DNA of 64,000 bases, taken from Amorphophallus konjac (Eukaryota; Streptophyta; Magnoliopsida; Alismatales; Araceae). The notes below the pieces were generated by a model. It was not told the origin of the DNA, did no database searches, and saw only the letters and a list, made by a program, of their open reading frames with translations. Below are positions 44,520 through 56,100 of this stretch, one piece after another (position 1 is the first letter of the stretch; every line of letters starts with the position of its first letter). The stretch spans positions 16,330,856-16,394,855 of the forward strand of contig CM040117.1 of the NCBI GenBank assembly GCA_022559845.1. Direction: 5' to 3'. Both the position numbers and the translations under genes were made by a program.

Positions 44520-45093
44520 TGGGGAGGGGAATGAGAGAGGAGAAAGAGTTGGAGGGGGAGAGGGGGGTGGATACTTGGGAAAGAGAGGGGGAGAGGGGGC
44601 TTTATATAGGGGGAGGGGAGGAGGAGATAAGAGGGAGGGGGAGGTGGTAAGAGGGGGAGGTGGTAAGAGGGGGAAGAGAGAAGTGGGGGAGGTGGGGAGT
44701 GAGGGAGGGGAGCCACGTGGGGGGTGGGAGGAAGATATTTTAGGTTTTTTTTTATAAAAACTCCTAATAACATGATTTCTAAGAACTAGCTCACTCTATC
44801 TTATTTTTGGCCTTCCAAACGTCAAATTTTAAAAAAGTGTTCAACATGAAACTTGTAGATCTTTCAGTTATCTTTCCAACGAGTCTAATATTGACCTATT
44901 CTGACATCCCTATGAGGAGTTACGTATTAATAAAGGAGATGTCTATTTAATTTGTATACTAACATCCGTTAAACCCGTATTTTTCATACAGTTCAAGGTA
45001 TTGGGGTTTGATTTAGAGAATCTGGAATCTGTATGGGTTCCAGAAGTAAAGTGCTTAGTTATTTTTAAGTTTCGAACGGATGCGGGTGTTACA
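42533..45093 (-). repeat. 3' LTR of element C
   Basis: A 2,561-bp LTR, partner of 49786-52385, with the same landmarks. It includes the purine-rich tract (43670-43745 and 44095-44755) and the small plus-strand frame at 43918-44160, which also occurs in the other LTR and is not considered a gene. Confidence 0.93.
44095..44755. repeat. ~660-bp purine tract (GAGAGA/GAAAGTAGA) in element C 3' LTR
   Basis: Nearly pure purine on the plus strand: GAGAGAAAGTAGAGAGAGAA-type repeats, then a short (GT)n run (about 44488-44500), then GGGGAGAGG-type sequence. On the element's own strand it is a polypyrimidine block. The long reading frame at 44090-44773 minus is an artefact of this composition. The other LTR has the equivalent at 51365-52035 with different repeat counts. 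Confidence 0.9.
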
Positions 45094-45110
45094 AATCTCT
45101 CCCCCTTAAA
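45094..45110 (-). other. Polypurine tract of element C
   Basis: On the minus strand GTTTAAGGGGGAGAGATT lies immediately upstream of the 3' LTR start TGTAACACC. Confidence 0.8.
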
Positions 45111-45129
45111 CAAATTTCGTCCTCGAAAT

Positions 45130-46344
45130 TTAAAGATTTACGCAATACGTACCGAATAGTTGTGGATATCTCTTCCTCATTTCATCTTCCATCTCCCAAG
45201 TAGCTTCTTCTGTTGAGGTACTTTTCCACAATACCTTTACCAATGGAATTGTCTTCGTTCTCAGCACTTGTTCTTTCCGATCGAGAATGCGAACTGGCTT
45301 CTCCTCATATGTAAGATCCGGCTGAATTTCCAACTGTTCATGCTCTATAATGTGCGATGAGTCTGGCATATATTTTCTTAACATGGACACATGGAATACA
45401 TCATGAACTCCTGACAATGATGGTGGTAAAGCCAGCTGATATGCCACCTCACCAATCCTTCTTAAGATTTCAAATGGTCCAACATACCTCGGACTGAGTT
45501 TACCTTTCTTGCCAAATCTCATTACTCCCCTAGTAGGCGAAACTTTCAGAAATACGTGATCCCCGACAGCAAACTGTAGATCTCTCCTTCTTTGATCAGC
45601 ATAGCTTTTCTGCCTACTCTGAGCTGTAAGTAATCTTTTTCTAATCAACTCAACCTTTTCTACACAATCATGTACAATCTGTGGCCCAATCAATCTCCGC
45701 TCACCAACCTCATCCCAACAAACAGGTGACCTACACGGTCTACCATATAATGCTTCATATGGTGCCATTCCTATGCTTGCATGATAGCTGTTATTATATG
45801 CAAACTCAATTAAAGCCAGATGCTCATCCCAGCTGCCTCGCCAATCTAAACTGCACGCCCTCAACATATCTTCTAATGTTTGAATGGTTCTCTCTGATTG
45901 TCCATCTGTTTGAGGGTGAAAAGCTGAACTAAATTTCAACTGTGTACCAAGCGCTTGTTGTAAACTCCTCCAAAATTTTGCTGTAAACCTTGCATCCCGA
46001 TCTGAAATAATAGACACAGGTACACCATGAAATCTCACAATCTCTCTGATATATAAATGGGCTAAATCCTCTAATGATTGTGTTTTTGTGATTGCCAGAA
46101 AATGGGCTGACTTAGTAAGCATGTCAACAATTACCCAAATAGAATCATGTTTTCTCCTAGTCAATGGTAATCCCATCACAAAATCCATAGTGATATGCTC
46201 CCATTTCCACTGTGGAATTTCCATCAACTGTAATGGTCCTGCTGGTCTTTGATGCTCTGCTTTTACTTGTTGACAAGTAAGACATTTGTTGACAAAGTCT
46301 GCTATATCTTTCTTCATGCCAATCCACCAAAACTGTCTTTTCAT
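45130..46344 (-). CDS. Element C integrase with chromodomain
   Basis: A 404-codon open frame. It starts in the integrase zinc finger ([16 protein letters not shown] holds the Cys pair). Then come the core with [14 protein letters not shown] (first Asp), [14 protein letters not shown] (second Asp) and the Glu region [15 protein letters not shown], the GPF segment [20 protein letters not shown], and a C-terminal chromodomain ([36 protein letters not shown]), as in Tekay/Del chromoviruses. It overlaps the preceding frame by 4 bp; a 1-nt deletion near 46340 (KMY followed by a shifted QN-x-KRQFWW) separates them, so in an intact element this was one polyprotein. Confidence 0.92.
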   Translation of the reverse strand: MKRQFWWIGMKKDIADFVNKCLTCQQVKAEHQRPAGPLQLMEIPQWKWEHITMDFVMGLPLTRRKHDSIWVIVDMLTKSAHFLAITKTQSLEDLAHLYIREIVRFHGVPVSIISDRDARFTAKFWRSLQQALGTQLKFSSAFHPQTDGQSERTIQTLEDMLRACSLDWRGSWDEHLALIEFAYNNSYHASIGMAPYEALYGRPCRSPVCWDEVGERRLIGPQIVHDCVEKVELIRKRLLTAQSRQKSYADQRRRDLQFAVGDHVFLKVSPTRGVMRFGKKGKLSPRYVGPFEILRRIGEVAYQLALPPSLSGVHDVFHVSMLRKYMPDSSHIIEHEQLEIQPDLTYEEKPVRILDRKEQVLRTKTIPLVKVLWKSTSTEEATWEMEDEMRKRYPQLFGTYCVNL

Positions 46345-49334
46345 GTTTTGTACATTTTTGTACTGCCTGGGTGAATAGAATATTGTGATTTATGTGCCTC
46401 AGTTAATAGGTCTTTCTTTATTTCTTCATTCCGAGGTACACACAACCTTCCCTGAAACCTGATTGCCCCGTCTGCACTTTGAGTAAATCTCGGTGTGCCA
46501 ATCAATCCCTGTAACTGCTGATCATTTAGTTGTGCTTGCACAATTCGCTCAACCATTGCAGACTGAATAGTTAGTTGGGCCAAAAATAAGTTTCTCCCTT
46601 TGCATATCGGAGAATACTCTACTACATCAGATGTCATTCTCCAAGTTTGGCGCAACTGGATTGCCATTAGCCTCTTCCTGCAGAGTGCATCTGCTACCAC
46701 ATTTGCTTTTCCTGGGTGATAATTCAAGGTGAAATCATAATCCTTCAAAAATTCAATCCACCGTCTTTGCCTTAAATTTAATTCTTTCTGAGAGAAAATA
46801 TATTTTAAACTCTGATGGTCTGTAAATACTTCAAACTGCTCACCATACAAATAATGGCGCCAAATCTTCAGAGCATGTACCACCGCTGCCAACTCCAAAT
46901 CATGTGTTGGATAATTCATCTCATGGGTCTTTAATTGTCTGGATGCATAAGCTACTACTTTGCCATTCTGCATCAGGACACATCCTAGTCCTTTTCTAGA
47001 GGTATCTGTATATATCACAAATCCTCCTGACCCACAAGGTAAAGTAAGCACTGGGGCTGTAGTTAACCTTGTTTTTAATTCTTGAAAACTCATTTCACAT
47101 TTATCTGACCATTCAAAAGGAACTCCTTTCCTAGTCAATTTGGTCATAGGAGCTGCAATAGAAGAAAAACCTTCAATAAACCTGCGATAGTAACCTGCGA
47201 GACCCAAAAAGCTCCTAATCTCACTAGCATTCTTTGGCCTTTCCCAATGTAAAACTGCCTCAACCTTAGTCGGATCGACAGACACTCCATCTCCAGAAAT
47301 GATATGCCCTAGGAATTGGACCTTATCCAACCAGAATTCACATTTACTAAATTTTGCATACAGTTGACTTCTTAAGGTTTCCAGCACAATCCTCAAATGT
47401 TCTTGATGAGTTTCAACAGTGGGAGAATAGATTAACACATCATCAATAAACACCACTACAAATGTATTTAGATATGGTTGGAAAACTCTATTCATCAAAT
47501 CCATAAATGCCGCTGGTGCATTAGTTAACCCAAATGGCATAACCAAAAATTCATAATGCCCATATCGTGTTCTGAAAGCAGTTTTTGAGATATCTTCTTC
47601 TCTTATCCTTAGTTGATGGTATCCAGATCTGAGATCAATCTTTGAAAATACTGTGGCAGTTCGTAGCTGATCAAATAAATCATCAATCCTTGGCAAAGGG
47701 TACTTATTCTTAATGGTCACTTGATTCAACTTCCTATAGTCAATGCATAGTCTAAGCGACCCATCTTTCTTTCTAACAAACAGAACAGGTGCGCCCCAAA
47801 GGGATACACTTGGTCGAATAAACCCCTTATCTAGCAATTCTTGCAATTGTTTTTTCAATTCTGTCAATTCGGCTGGTGCCATTCTGTAGGGAGGGATGGA
47901 AATGGGTAAAGTACCCGGTGAGAGCTCAATGGTGAACTCCACCTCTCGGTGCGGTGGCAAACCCGGAAGTTCATCAGGGAATACATCTGGAAATTCTCTG
48001 ACCACATCGATATCTGAGGGGGTTTTCTTATTTTCATTAGAAGGAATAGCCATTACACTAGCCAAATAACCTTGACATCCACTTCTAAGCAATTTCAAAG
48101 CCTTAAGTGCTGAAACTAGTGTTTTACTAGAACGGTGCCTTGGACATTGATAGTGAAATGTCTGCTCTCCAGATTTTTGAAAAATTACTTTCTTCCCATG
48201 ACAATCTAGAAGGGCAAAATTTGTATCTAACCAATCCATTCCTAAGATGACATCAAAATCAGTCATTTCCAGCAGATACACACATGCTGGCATAATCCTC
48301 CCTTGAATCACCACATCAATGCTAGGAATAATAGAAGTCGTTCTAGCTATCTCCCCAGTTGGTGTGTTAATGGACATCTCATCAGTGTTCACAATTTGTT
48401 TATCTTTCAATAATTCAGCAAATCTCAGAGAAATAAAGGAATGTGTAGCACCCGGATCAAATAAAACTTTTGCATGCATATCATCGATAAGAAGAATACC
48501 TTCAGCTACTGCATTGGCATCTCGGGTGTCTTCCCTTGTTAGTGCATATACTCTGGCTTGAACTCTCCGCTGTTGTTGTGGTTGCTGATCTTGTCTTGGC
48601 CTTTTGGGACAATCCCTTAACATATGCCCTGTCTGACCACATGAAAAATATTTACCTGCAGCCCGCCAACATTCATTACCTCTATGCTGCATCCCGCACT
48701 GTTGACAAGCTGGCATATTATCTCTCTTAACTGGTTGAACTCTCTCTGGAAAAGTCATATTCGGCTTCTTATCTTTCCTCACAATTGAACCAAGATTACC
48801 CTTTTTTGCATTATCCCTTTGTCTTTCTACTAAGAATTCCTCATATTCAGTTTCTGCAATAAAAGCAGTCCTCAAAACTGCTGCCATAGTTTGAGGTTCA
48901 AGGATTGCAACCCTACTTCTAATGTTACTTCTCAAACCTCTAACAAATTTCTTCACCCTTCTAAGCTCATCTGAACAAATATGAGGGGCATACTTTTCCA
49001 ATTCAGTAAATTTTGCTTCATAATCGGCAACTGACATACCTCCTTGAGTCAGATTTAAAAATTCAACTTCTTTCTTGTCCTTCACATGCTGAGGGAGAAA
49101 TTTTGCATGGAAGACATCAAGAAATTCATTCCAGCTAATCTCAATCTCTCTACCTCTAAAAGTGGTTCTAAGTGCAGACCTCCACCACTCGTCCGCACGG
49201 TCCTTCAACATAAATGTAGCTAATATCACCTTATCCTGCTCTGCACATCTAATGGCCATGAAAATCTTCTCAATTTCTCTCACCCAGTTTTTCACAATCT
49301 CCGGGTGACTCTCCCCCTTAAAAGGAGGACTCAT
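46341..49334 (-). CDS. Element C gag (C-terminal part), protease, reverse transcriptase, RNase H
   Basis: A 997-codon open frame. Order: capsid ([42 protein letters not shown]), a CCHC knuckle in which the first Cys is Tyr ([15 protein letters not shown]), and protease ([23 protein letters not shown]). RT follows with [38 protein letters not shown] and intact FIDDVLIYS. RNase H has [33 protein letters not shown] and [10 protein letters not shown]. The frame ends in the integrase zinc finger (His pair, HPGSTKMY) because of the 1-nt deletion before 46344. The RT core looks functional; the knuckle substitution and frame breaks probably disable the copy. Confidence 0.93.
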   Translation of the reverse strand: MSPPFKGESHPEIVKNWVREIEKIFMAIRCAEQDKVILATFMLKDRADEWWRSALRTTFRGREIEISWNEFLDVFHAKFLPQHVKDKKEVEFLNLTQGGMSVADYEAKFTELEKYAPHICSDELRRVKKFVRGLRSNIRSRVAILEPQTMAAVLRTAFIAETEYEEFLVERQRDNAKKGNLGSIVRKDKKPNMTFPERVQPVKRDNMPACQQCGMQHRGNECWRAAGKYFSCGQTGHMLRDCPKRPRQDQQPQQQRRVQARVYALTREDTRDANAVAEGILLIDDMHAKVLFDPGATHSFISLRFAELLKDKQIVNTDEMSINTPTGEIARTTSIIPSIDVVIQGRIMPACVYLLEMTDFDVILGMDWLDTNFALLDCHGKKVIFQKSGEQTFHYQCPRHRSSKTLVSALKALKLLRSGCQGYLASVMAIPSNENKKTPSDIDVVREFPDVFPDELPGLPPHREVEFTIELSPGTLPISIPPYRMAPAELTELKKQLQELLDKGFIRPSVSLWGAPVLFVRKKDGSLRLCIDYRKLNQVTIKNKYPLPRIDDLFDQLRTATVFSKIDLRSGYHQLRIREEDISKTAFRTRYGHYEFLVMPFGLTNAPAAFMDLMNRVFQPYLNTFVVVFIDDVLIYSPTVETHQEHLRIVLETLRSQLYAKFSKCEFWLDKVQFLGHIISGDGVSVDPTKVEAVLHWERPKNASEIRSFLGLAGYYRRFIEGFSSIAAPMTKLTRKGVPFEWSDKCEMSFQELKTRLTTAPVLTLPCGSGGFVIYTDTSRKGLGCVLMQNGKVVAYASRQLKTHEMNYPTHDLELAAVVHALKIWRHYLYGEQFEVFTDHQSLKYIFSQKELNLRQRRWIEFLKDYDFTLNYHPGKANVVADALCRKRLMAIQLRQTWRMTSDVVEYSPICKGRNLFLAQLTIQSAMVERIVQAQLNDQQLQGLIGTPRFTQSADGAIRFQGRLCVPRNEEIKKDLLTEAHKSQYSIHPGSTKMYKT

Positions 49335-49636
49335 ATGTCTGAATTCTCCATCAGGGTAGCGCCTGCTGCCCTATTCGGTTGTTCTTGCACACGGTTTTGT
49401 AATTGGGCTTGCATCATTGCCTGAGTTTGGGCCTGTAACTGCATAGTCTGCACTAACCCTTGAAAAGTTTGTGTGAACCCTCCTAAATCTGACACACCCT
49501 GAATAGGTAACGCGCCTTGCCCACCGGGAGTAAGCTCGCCATGAATTGTTCCCCCGACAACTCCTTGTGATGTCCCATTTGAGGGCGCAGACTCCTCGGG
49601 AGAAGTATTAACCTCAACCCTATCACTCCCTGCCAT
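49331..49636 (-). CDS. Element C gag N-terminus
   Basis: A 101-codon frame from ATG 49636, containing [20 protein letters not shown], the Gln-rich helix typical of Tekay/Del gag starts. It ends at TGA just as the 997-codon frame begins (4-bp overlap). The sequence immediately upstream of that frame's ATG reads DGEFRH in its frame, the usual lead into MSPP, so a 1-nt shift near 49350 most likely split a single gag. Confidence 0.8.
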   Translation of the reverse strand: MAGSDRVEVNTSPEESAPSNGTSQGVVGGTIHGELTPGGQGALPIQGVSDLGGFTQTFQGLVQTMQLQAQTQAMMQAQLQNRVQEQPNRAAGATLMENSDI

Positions 49637-49764
49637 CTCCTGCGAGGAGAACTAATCCGAATTAGTATATTCTAGGTTTGACATCAAATTCTAAAATAAA
49701 TTCCTACGATCTTGTGATATGGTATATAAATTCAGATGGCTGCAAATAATTTCAAGCCTCACAA

Positions 49765-49780
49765 CCTTGCTCTGATACCA
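49765..49780 (-). other. Primer-binding site of element C (initiator tRNA-Met)
   Basis: On the minus strand TGGTATCAGAGCAAGG lies five bases after the 5' LTR. TGGTATCAGAGC is the classic complement of plant tRNA-iMet. Confidence 0.92.
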
Positions 49781-49785
49781 CTCTC

Positions 49786-51777
49786 TGTGGCGCCCCCTTC
49801 CCGCGATCCCGTATCGTGTCCGGGGACGTCACAGCGGATGTACGAAAGTGTTGTGGGCCGAATATTTGCAAGGCGCTAAAGACCAAACCATCACATATTC
49901 CAAAAGAAACATAACCATACCATTTCCATAAGATAAAACACTCATAATTTACATCGTATACAGAGTACTACATATCTCTATCCAAAAGTCATATTTACAT
50001 TCATTATTCAAACTAAATCTATTTATTCTGCGCGGCGAAATCCAAACTAAACCCGAGATCATCCTCCGACCTACCGCCCGTCGGAGTCAAGACGCACACT
50101 GGTCAATTTCCTGAAATGGTTAGGCAACGAAAGTGAGTCCAAAGACTCAGTAGGCATTAAAACCAATCACATGCTTATCATACACTAAACTATGCAAATC
50201 CATGATACATAAAGCTAACCACAATTTCACTGGATTATACATATACTATGAATGCGAAGGAAATATGAAATATAATAGAGCAACATAATTTTCATATTTA
50301 TAAGCGAATGCGTATAACAAATCTTATCTGACTTACATATAAGTGGCATAATACATATCTTAGCTAAATCAGAGCTTATATAGATGAACTTATTTCCAGA
50401 TCATATCAAAGTCATATATCAAATCTGAGCTTCATATTATTTGACAGCATATATTGGACAGGCATCCCGTCACTAAAAGCAGTAGCAAACACATACCTAG
50501 GCATCCGTACGTCGACATAAAGACAAATGGTCTAAACGCTGGAGCCTGTCGTCCTTGATCAACCACGCAGGATCGGGAGTTAATACTCCACCATTCCCCA
50601 GATAATTTTCTTATTCTGGATTCCGGATTTTTCAGAAGTCCGTTTGTCCTCGAAAATGGGCCTAATCCCGTAGCGGAAGCTAACTACGGTTTGTCGCCCC
50701 ACACCTCCTTAAAGTGACACAGTCCATATGCTTAATCAAATTTTTATTCTTATTATGATGCTTATTACATAGTCGTCTCGATACTTAAAACTTGCCATTG
50801 AACTTTACAAAATAACTGAATCGTATTTTAATATCAGGAATTATATTTTAATCAAAGGGTAGTGGGTCAAATTTATTAACTAAATAAATTACTATTATAT
50901 AACATTCGAAGAGATTAGAGTAGAGAGAGAGTAGAGAAAGAGTAGAGAGAGAAAATAGAGGGAGAAAGTAGAAAGAGATTAGAGAGAAATTAGAGAGAGA
51001 TTAGAGAGGAAAATAATATTTTTACATAATGGTAACTAAATAAATAACTGATTCTAAACATAGATCATTGGGTTAAATAAATCAATGACTTAAATTACAT
51101 TTCAAACAAAATCAAATCAAAGAAATGTAAATAACAGATAACATGCACTCGGTTTATCATGCCTACCTTTAGAATGGACTTCCGAATTGACTTTAGTATT
51201 TCACCCGAGCTCCCGTAAAAGTCCTTGCGTAGGAATAGATAATTGTTCCGTCCAAGATACGCAAATAAGGGTGAAATTGTCCAAAGTAAGCTTCAAATCC
51301 TCCGTCCAAACTTTTGTCAAATATTTATATTATTCTGATGTATTATCTTCTCCGTTTATTAATAAGAGAATGAGAGTGGGAAGAGAGATGAGAGAGAAAG
51401 TAGAGAGAGAAAGTAGAGAGAAAGTAGGGAGAGAGTAGAGAAAGAAAGTAGAGAGAGAAAGTAAAGAGGGAGCAGTAGAGAGATATTTAAAGAGAAAAAC
51501 TAGAGAGAGAAAGTAGAGAGAGTAGAGAAAGAAGTAGAGAGATATTTAAAGAGAAAAATTAGAGAGAGAAAGTAGAGAGAGAATTTAGAGAGAGAAAGTA
51601 GAGAGAGAGAATAGAGAGAGAAAGTAGATAGAAAGAGAGAAAATAAAGAGATTAGAGAGAGAAAGTAAAGAAAGAGTAGAGAGATAAAGTAGAGGGAGAG
51701 TAGAGAGAGTAGAGAGAGAATAGAAAAGAGAAAATAAAAATAGGAAGAGAGAGATAGAGATGGGAGAGAGAGAGAGA

Positions 51778-51810
<33 letters not shown>

Positions 51811-52385
51811 TGGGGAGGGGAGTGAGAGAGGAGAAAGAGTTGGAGGGGGAGAGGGGGGTGGATACTTGGGAAAGAGATGGGGAGAGGGGGCTTTATATAG
51901 GGGGAGGGGAGGAGGAGATAAGAGGGAGGGGGAGGTGGTAAGAGGGGGAGGTGGTAAGAGGGGGAAGAGAGAAGTGGGGGAGGTGGGGAGTGAGAGAGGG
52001 GAGCCACGTGGGGGGTGGGGGGAAGATATTTTGGGTTTTTTTTTTATAAAAACTCCTAATAACATGATTTCTAAGAACTAGCTCACTCTATCTTATTTTT
52101 GGCCTTCCAAACGTCAAAATTTGAAAAAGTGTTCAACATGAAACTTGTAGATCTTTCAGTTATCTTTCCAACGAGTCTAATATTGACCTATTCTGACATC
52201 CGTATGAGGAGTTACGTATTAATAAAGGAGATGTCTATTTAATTTATATACTAACATCTGTTAAACCCGTATTTTTCATACAGTTCAAGGTATTGGGGTT
52301 TGATTTAGAGAATCTGGAATCTGTATGGGTTCCAGAAGTAAAGTGCTTAGTTATTTTTAAGTTTCGAACGGATGCGGGTGTTACA
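49786..52385 (-). repeat. 5' LTR of element C
   Basis: A 2,600-bp LTR nearly identical to 42533-45093; differences are scattered substitutions and repeat-number changes in the purine tract at 51365-52035. Confidence 0.93.
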
Positions 52386-52584
52386 GCTGGTCCCGACCGA
52401 ACCTCACTCTCGCCCGACACGGGTCAGAATGAGCGCATAATAAACTCGTCACGTACGTGACTGGCACGCCTACGCAGTCAATCAGTCAGTTAATTACCGG
52501 TTAGTTAATTGGTTGATCGACACGTAAATATACCAAATAAGCCTGTCAATAAAACACCTGTAGAACAAGTGATCCCAACAAGTC

Positions 52585-52603
52585 TGGCACGCCCGGTGGG
52601 ACC
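52585..52603 (+). other. Primer-binding site of element D
   Basis: TGGCACGCCCGGTGGGACC, identical to the PBS of element A, starts four bases after the LTR end CCAACA. It fixes the LTR/PBS polarity of element D as plus. Confidence 0.82.
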
Positions 52604-52697
52604 AGTGTCACCTTTCATCTCTTTGCCGAAATATGCGGGCTTCGAGGCCCTCCCAAAGGCTGCTGATCGTCGGTTTGTTGGTCTTTACAGGCAAACA

Positions 52698-53087
52698 ATG
52701 ACGACAACAACTGGACTGACTGGCGTCGATTTCGGCCCGTCGATTGTTGCGGGTCATGCGCAAGGGTACCTGGCGGTGCCCACGGTGTTCGACAGCTTCC
52801 CTGCCGCTGTCGGCTTCCCCAACTTCTTGGGGCTGGCCTTCGTAGACATGCTGGAGGTAGAACCCTCGGAGCCCGTCGAGGGAGCTGTAAAGAATGTGGA
52901 GCCTCTGAAGGCTCTATGCTGCAACGACTCGCCCAAGAGTCCGACTCTGGTCGCCAACTGCCTGGTGCACCATGCCGTCCATGGGGTCCGCCCCGATGCT
53001 TTCAGCAAGAACTCTGGAGGGCGTCAGCGCAAACAACTCCGGAGAGGTACTGCCATGTTAGCTGCAAAGAAGCACATCAAACAATAA
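52698..53087 (+). pseudogene. Element D gag start (truncated)
   Basis: A 129-codon frame from ATG 52698 (it is also open further upstream through the PBS). Its first ~50 residues align with the gag start of element A: FGPSIV/A-x-HAQGYLAVPTVF against GP-x-V/A-x-HA...GYLATPLVF, and F(F/P)NFLG against FFLG. After about residue 60 the similarity stops and the frame ends at TAA (53085-53087), 13 bp before the ATG of the multi-exon gene. None of the capsid region follows, so gag is cut off here. Confidence 0.65.
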
Positions 53088-53100
53088 ACAAAGTCAGAAA

Positions 53101-56100
53101 ATGACATCTGGTTCTTCTTCTTCCGCTTCCCGCACCGTGGTGACGTGGGAGAACGTCCATTCCCTTGATCGGGGGCACGATCAGCTTGCTGTAGTTGCAG
53201 AGTCCTCGGATTCGGAGACCGATACGGTGGACACTAGCCGTCTCCTCATCCTTGGAGGCGATTCTTTTCATTATGACCGGGAAGGCGCTGTCAAGCGGGA
53301 TCACCCCAAGGACAAACATCTGATGTCCTTCCTCCGGCGCTTCAACCTTCAGGGAAAAAGAGACCTGTTCCTGGTCCGCAAAGCCGAGCAAGCCTTGCTA
53401 GTGGAGAGGTCTAACATACTGTGTAGTGCGGAGAAGGCCTATTTATCTTCCCGGCGAAGTCAGGAAATTGAGTGTCGTGCTTGGACTGCAAGATCTGGCT
53501 CCAGAAGATGGGCTGCTGACCAGGGCCCCTGAATTTGTACCCGCTCGGTGGAATGATTCCGCGGGCAGGGTGGACCGGGAGAAGCCGATCTTTGGCTTGT
53601 TTCTTGCCCCGTTGAAATGGGGGTATAGAGAAGAATCTTTTCTGCTGGACTGCCTGGCAATCCGTTTTAAGCATCAAATATCCGTGGGGTGGTTTGCCGA
53701 GCTGAGAGCCACCGACGCCCATGCATTCAGACCTGGAGCAGTGGAGTTCACGGATTATGTGCTGCAGCACTACGCTCCCCTCCTGACCAGGGCCGGCGTC
53801 TATCACAGCGTGTACGCCTCAAGATACCGCTACCCCATCTCCCGAGGCTTATGTTATGGCATGATCGAAGTATTCTGCCCCGAGTACAACACTTTTTATA
53901 CCTCGGAAGGAGAAACTTCTCTGGATTTATGGAGCCTCTCACAGCTTAGCGGTCTACCCATCGACGGAGAGTCGTACGAGGAAGTCTGCTGGCCTGACTG
54001 GCTGAAGGATCAGACCAACGGTGAGGGTCGGTATCTGGCGGGCCACGCTTATCGCTATCTGATGAAGGCGTACCGCACACTTTACCACTCGTCACATGAC
54101 ACGAGGGAAGCTCGGAAGCCGGGCGAGAAGCGGAGGGTGCGGATGGGCACCTGGCTCCAATATTTCTTTGGCGGGAAGAAGAAGTACGAGGACTTCCCCC
54201 CAATAGCGCCGATGGCTCCGAAAAGGAAGAAGAGAGTCCGACGACAGGCCGCATCGTCATTATCTTCAAGAGGAGGGCAGAGGGAGGACCCGAACCCCAC
54301 TGGTGTCGACGCAGTCACACACTGCGCTGTGTACCTGGTTTATTGGACATGTCCTTCGCTCTCCCGCAAGGCGACGAGAGCGTGATTAGAGCAGAGGTTA
54401 TCTATCCCGCCTATCTCATGGCTTGGGGTACTAAGCTGTCCCTTTGCCCAGTGGCTTTGTGCCTTACTTACAAAATGCTGGGAGACCTGCACAAGATGCG
54501 TCTTCCCCGGAATCTGCGGACGGTTGGTCCGTTACACTTCTTCAATGCTTGGGTTTGTACCCTTTTTCCGGAGGCTGCCCCTCGGGCGTTACAGTCAGTT
54601 CATCTTATCCCGCGAATGATAGAGTTCGCGAGTGTCGAGCCGTCCTCACTAGCGGAGCAACTCTTCGCCATTCGGGGCAAGTTGACCCGGATTCCCACAT
54701 ATTCACCCGGGGTCCTTCACTTCTGGAGCTTAGCTGTCCACTCCAGCCCGCTGGTGAACAGGACGAGGCAGTGCAAGCTCTTCGAGACAGAGGAGTATAT
54801 CCATCCAATCTCTGGGGCCAAGTGTACAAGGCCCATCCTTGAGCAGGAGTTGGTTGACTGGGCGCTGGCTATCAGGCCAAGCGTCCTTGTATTCTGAAAG
54901 AGCGGCATTTTGTGGCTGGAGCCGTATTATCCGTTTCGCTTCAGCCGGAACTTTGGCTATGACCAGTACATTCCGCATTCCTCTTCACAATTTGCGTTGC
55001 CCAATAGGCACAGAGCCGGACAAGTTTCAAATAATGATGTCCGGATATGGTGGGACTTCTTCCACCGCCGAGAAGATGTTTCTTTCAGGGTGCCAACCCC
55101 TGCCCACTTCCCCCGCGTTACTCCTGAGTATATCAAGTGGTGGAATGGGCGGACGGGGTTCTACAGGAGCTCCCGCCGAGAGTGTTGGGCCGTAGCAGAG
55201 CATAGATTTCTGGACTCCCAGCCGGAGCCAACCCTTGATATTGAGCCCTCCTATTTGAAGAAGCTGAAATCTTGGACCAACACGGAAGTGAGGGCCTATC
55301 TGGAGGCCCGAAAAGCCGTGAAAAGCCGCAGGACCAAAGTCGACCCGAAGTTGCCCACAATCAGCAAGGATGACTATGTGAAAACGCTTCGGGGTCTATG
55401 CCGGGTAAGCAGCGAGAGGGTGGTTCTTCAGCAACTCCCTCTGCCGGTGGAGGAACCCATCTCGGTTGTGGCTGACTGGCGCCCCGAGGTTGACAGGCTG
55501 CACCCCTATCGGACTTTCATCCGTAGGGAAGACAGGCGGGATGCTCTATATGACAACACCCCTTGGCTATTTGCGCTCCTTCGATCGCATGGTCTTTCAG
55601 TGGGTGGTCCTAGCGAAGCCATTCTGGACCGGCCCCTTCATATCTCATTCAAGTATGCTGACAGATGGGGGCTGGACCACCTGAGCTTATATTATCACCT
55701 GTCTTCTCGTGGCCACGAGGACCTGGCGTTGCTGGTCGAGCCGAGTGAAAAGATAGGAGATTTATGTTGGCTTATTCGAGAGGCAGCTTCGAGAGACAAA
55801 GTGCCCTCGCTGTATTATTGGCCTCTCTTCCCCTTCTACACGGGGCCAGCAAGTATGTTCTATCTCTTTATTCAGGCCCGTCGGCCAACTTCTTTTCTTC
55901 ATTGTCATGTATTATTCTCACCTTCGTGCATGTGCAGTCCGACCCACTTTGGAGGAGACTCGGCACTTTAGGGAGCTAATAATAAAAGCTCAGAAGCCAG
56001 CATACTTCGAGGCTCCCGAGCAGGCCCCGACCACGACGCCACTGCCTCCTGGCGATTCGAGAAAGCGGACCCGATCCCAGTTGAGGGAGGCCGTTGGGAA

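Larger units (their letters stand above)
42533..52385 (-). mobile_element. Element C: Tekay/Del-type chromovirus, young
   Basis: A 9,853-bp element in minus orientation inside element D's LTR. LTRs (42533-45093 and 49786-52385) read TGTAACACCCGCATCC...GGGGGCG(T/C)CACA on the minus strand and are nearly identical outside the purine tracts. Flanks are GCTGC (42528-42532) and GCTGG (52386-52390), a 5-bp duplication with one mismatch. It has an iMet PBS, a PPT, long gag-pol frames with intact RT and RNase H motifs, and a chromodomain. Only a few single-base frame breaks were seen, so it is the youngest large insertion. Confidence 0.93.
39053..52580 (+). repeat. 5' LTR of element D, split by element C
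   Basis: The LTR is 39053-42532 plus 52391-52580, about 3.67 kb, beginning TGTTGG and ending CCAACA directly before the PBS at 52585. It contains a TATA box at 39909, three ~80-bp repeats around GTCCTCGGGG (41148-41340) and a cluster of GGCGCGCC-like words (41705-41940). No second copy lies in the window, so the left end rests on the TG start and the matching terminal inverted hexamer. Confidence 0.7.

Noticed and set aside
44090..44773. 227-codon minus-strand frame rich in Ser, Leu and Phe (and 51585-52065 in the other LTR)
   Set aside because: Product of the purine/pyrimidine tract of element C's LTR, which has almost no stop codons by composition.
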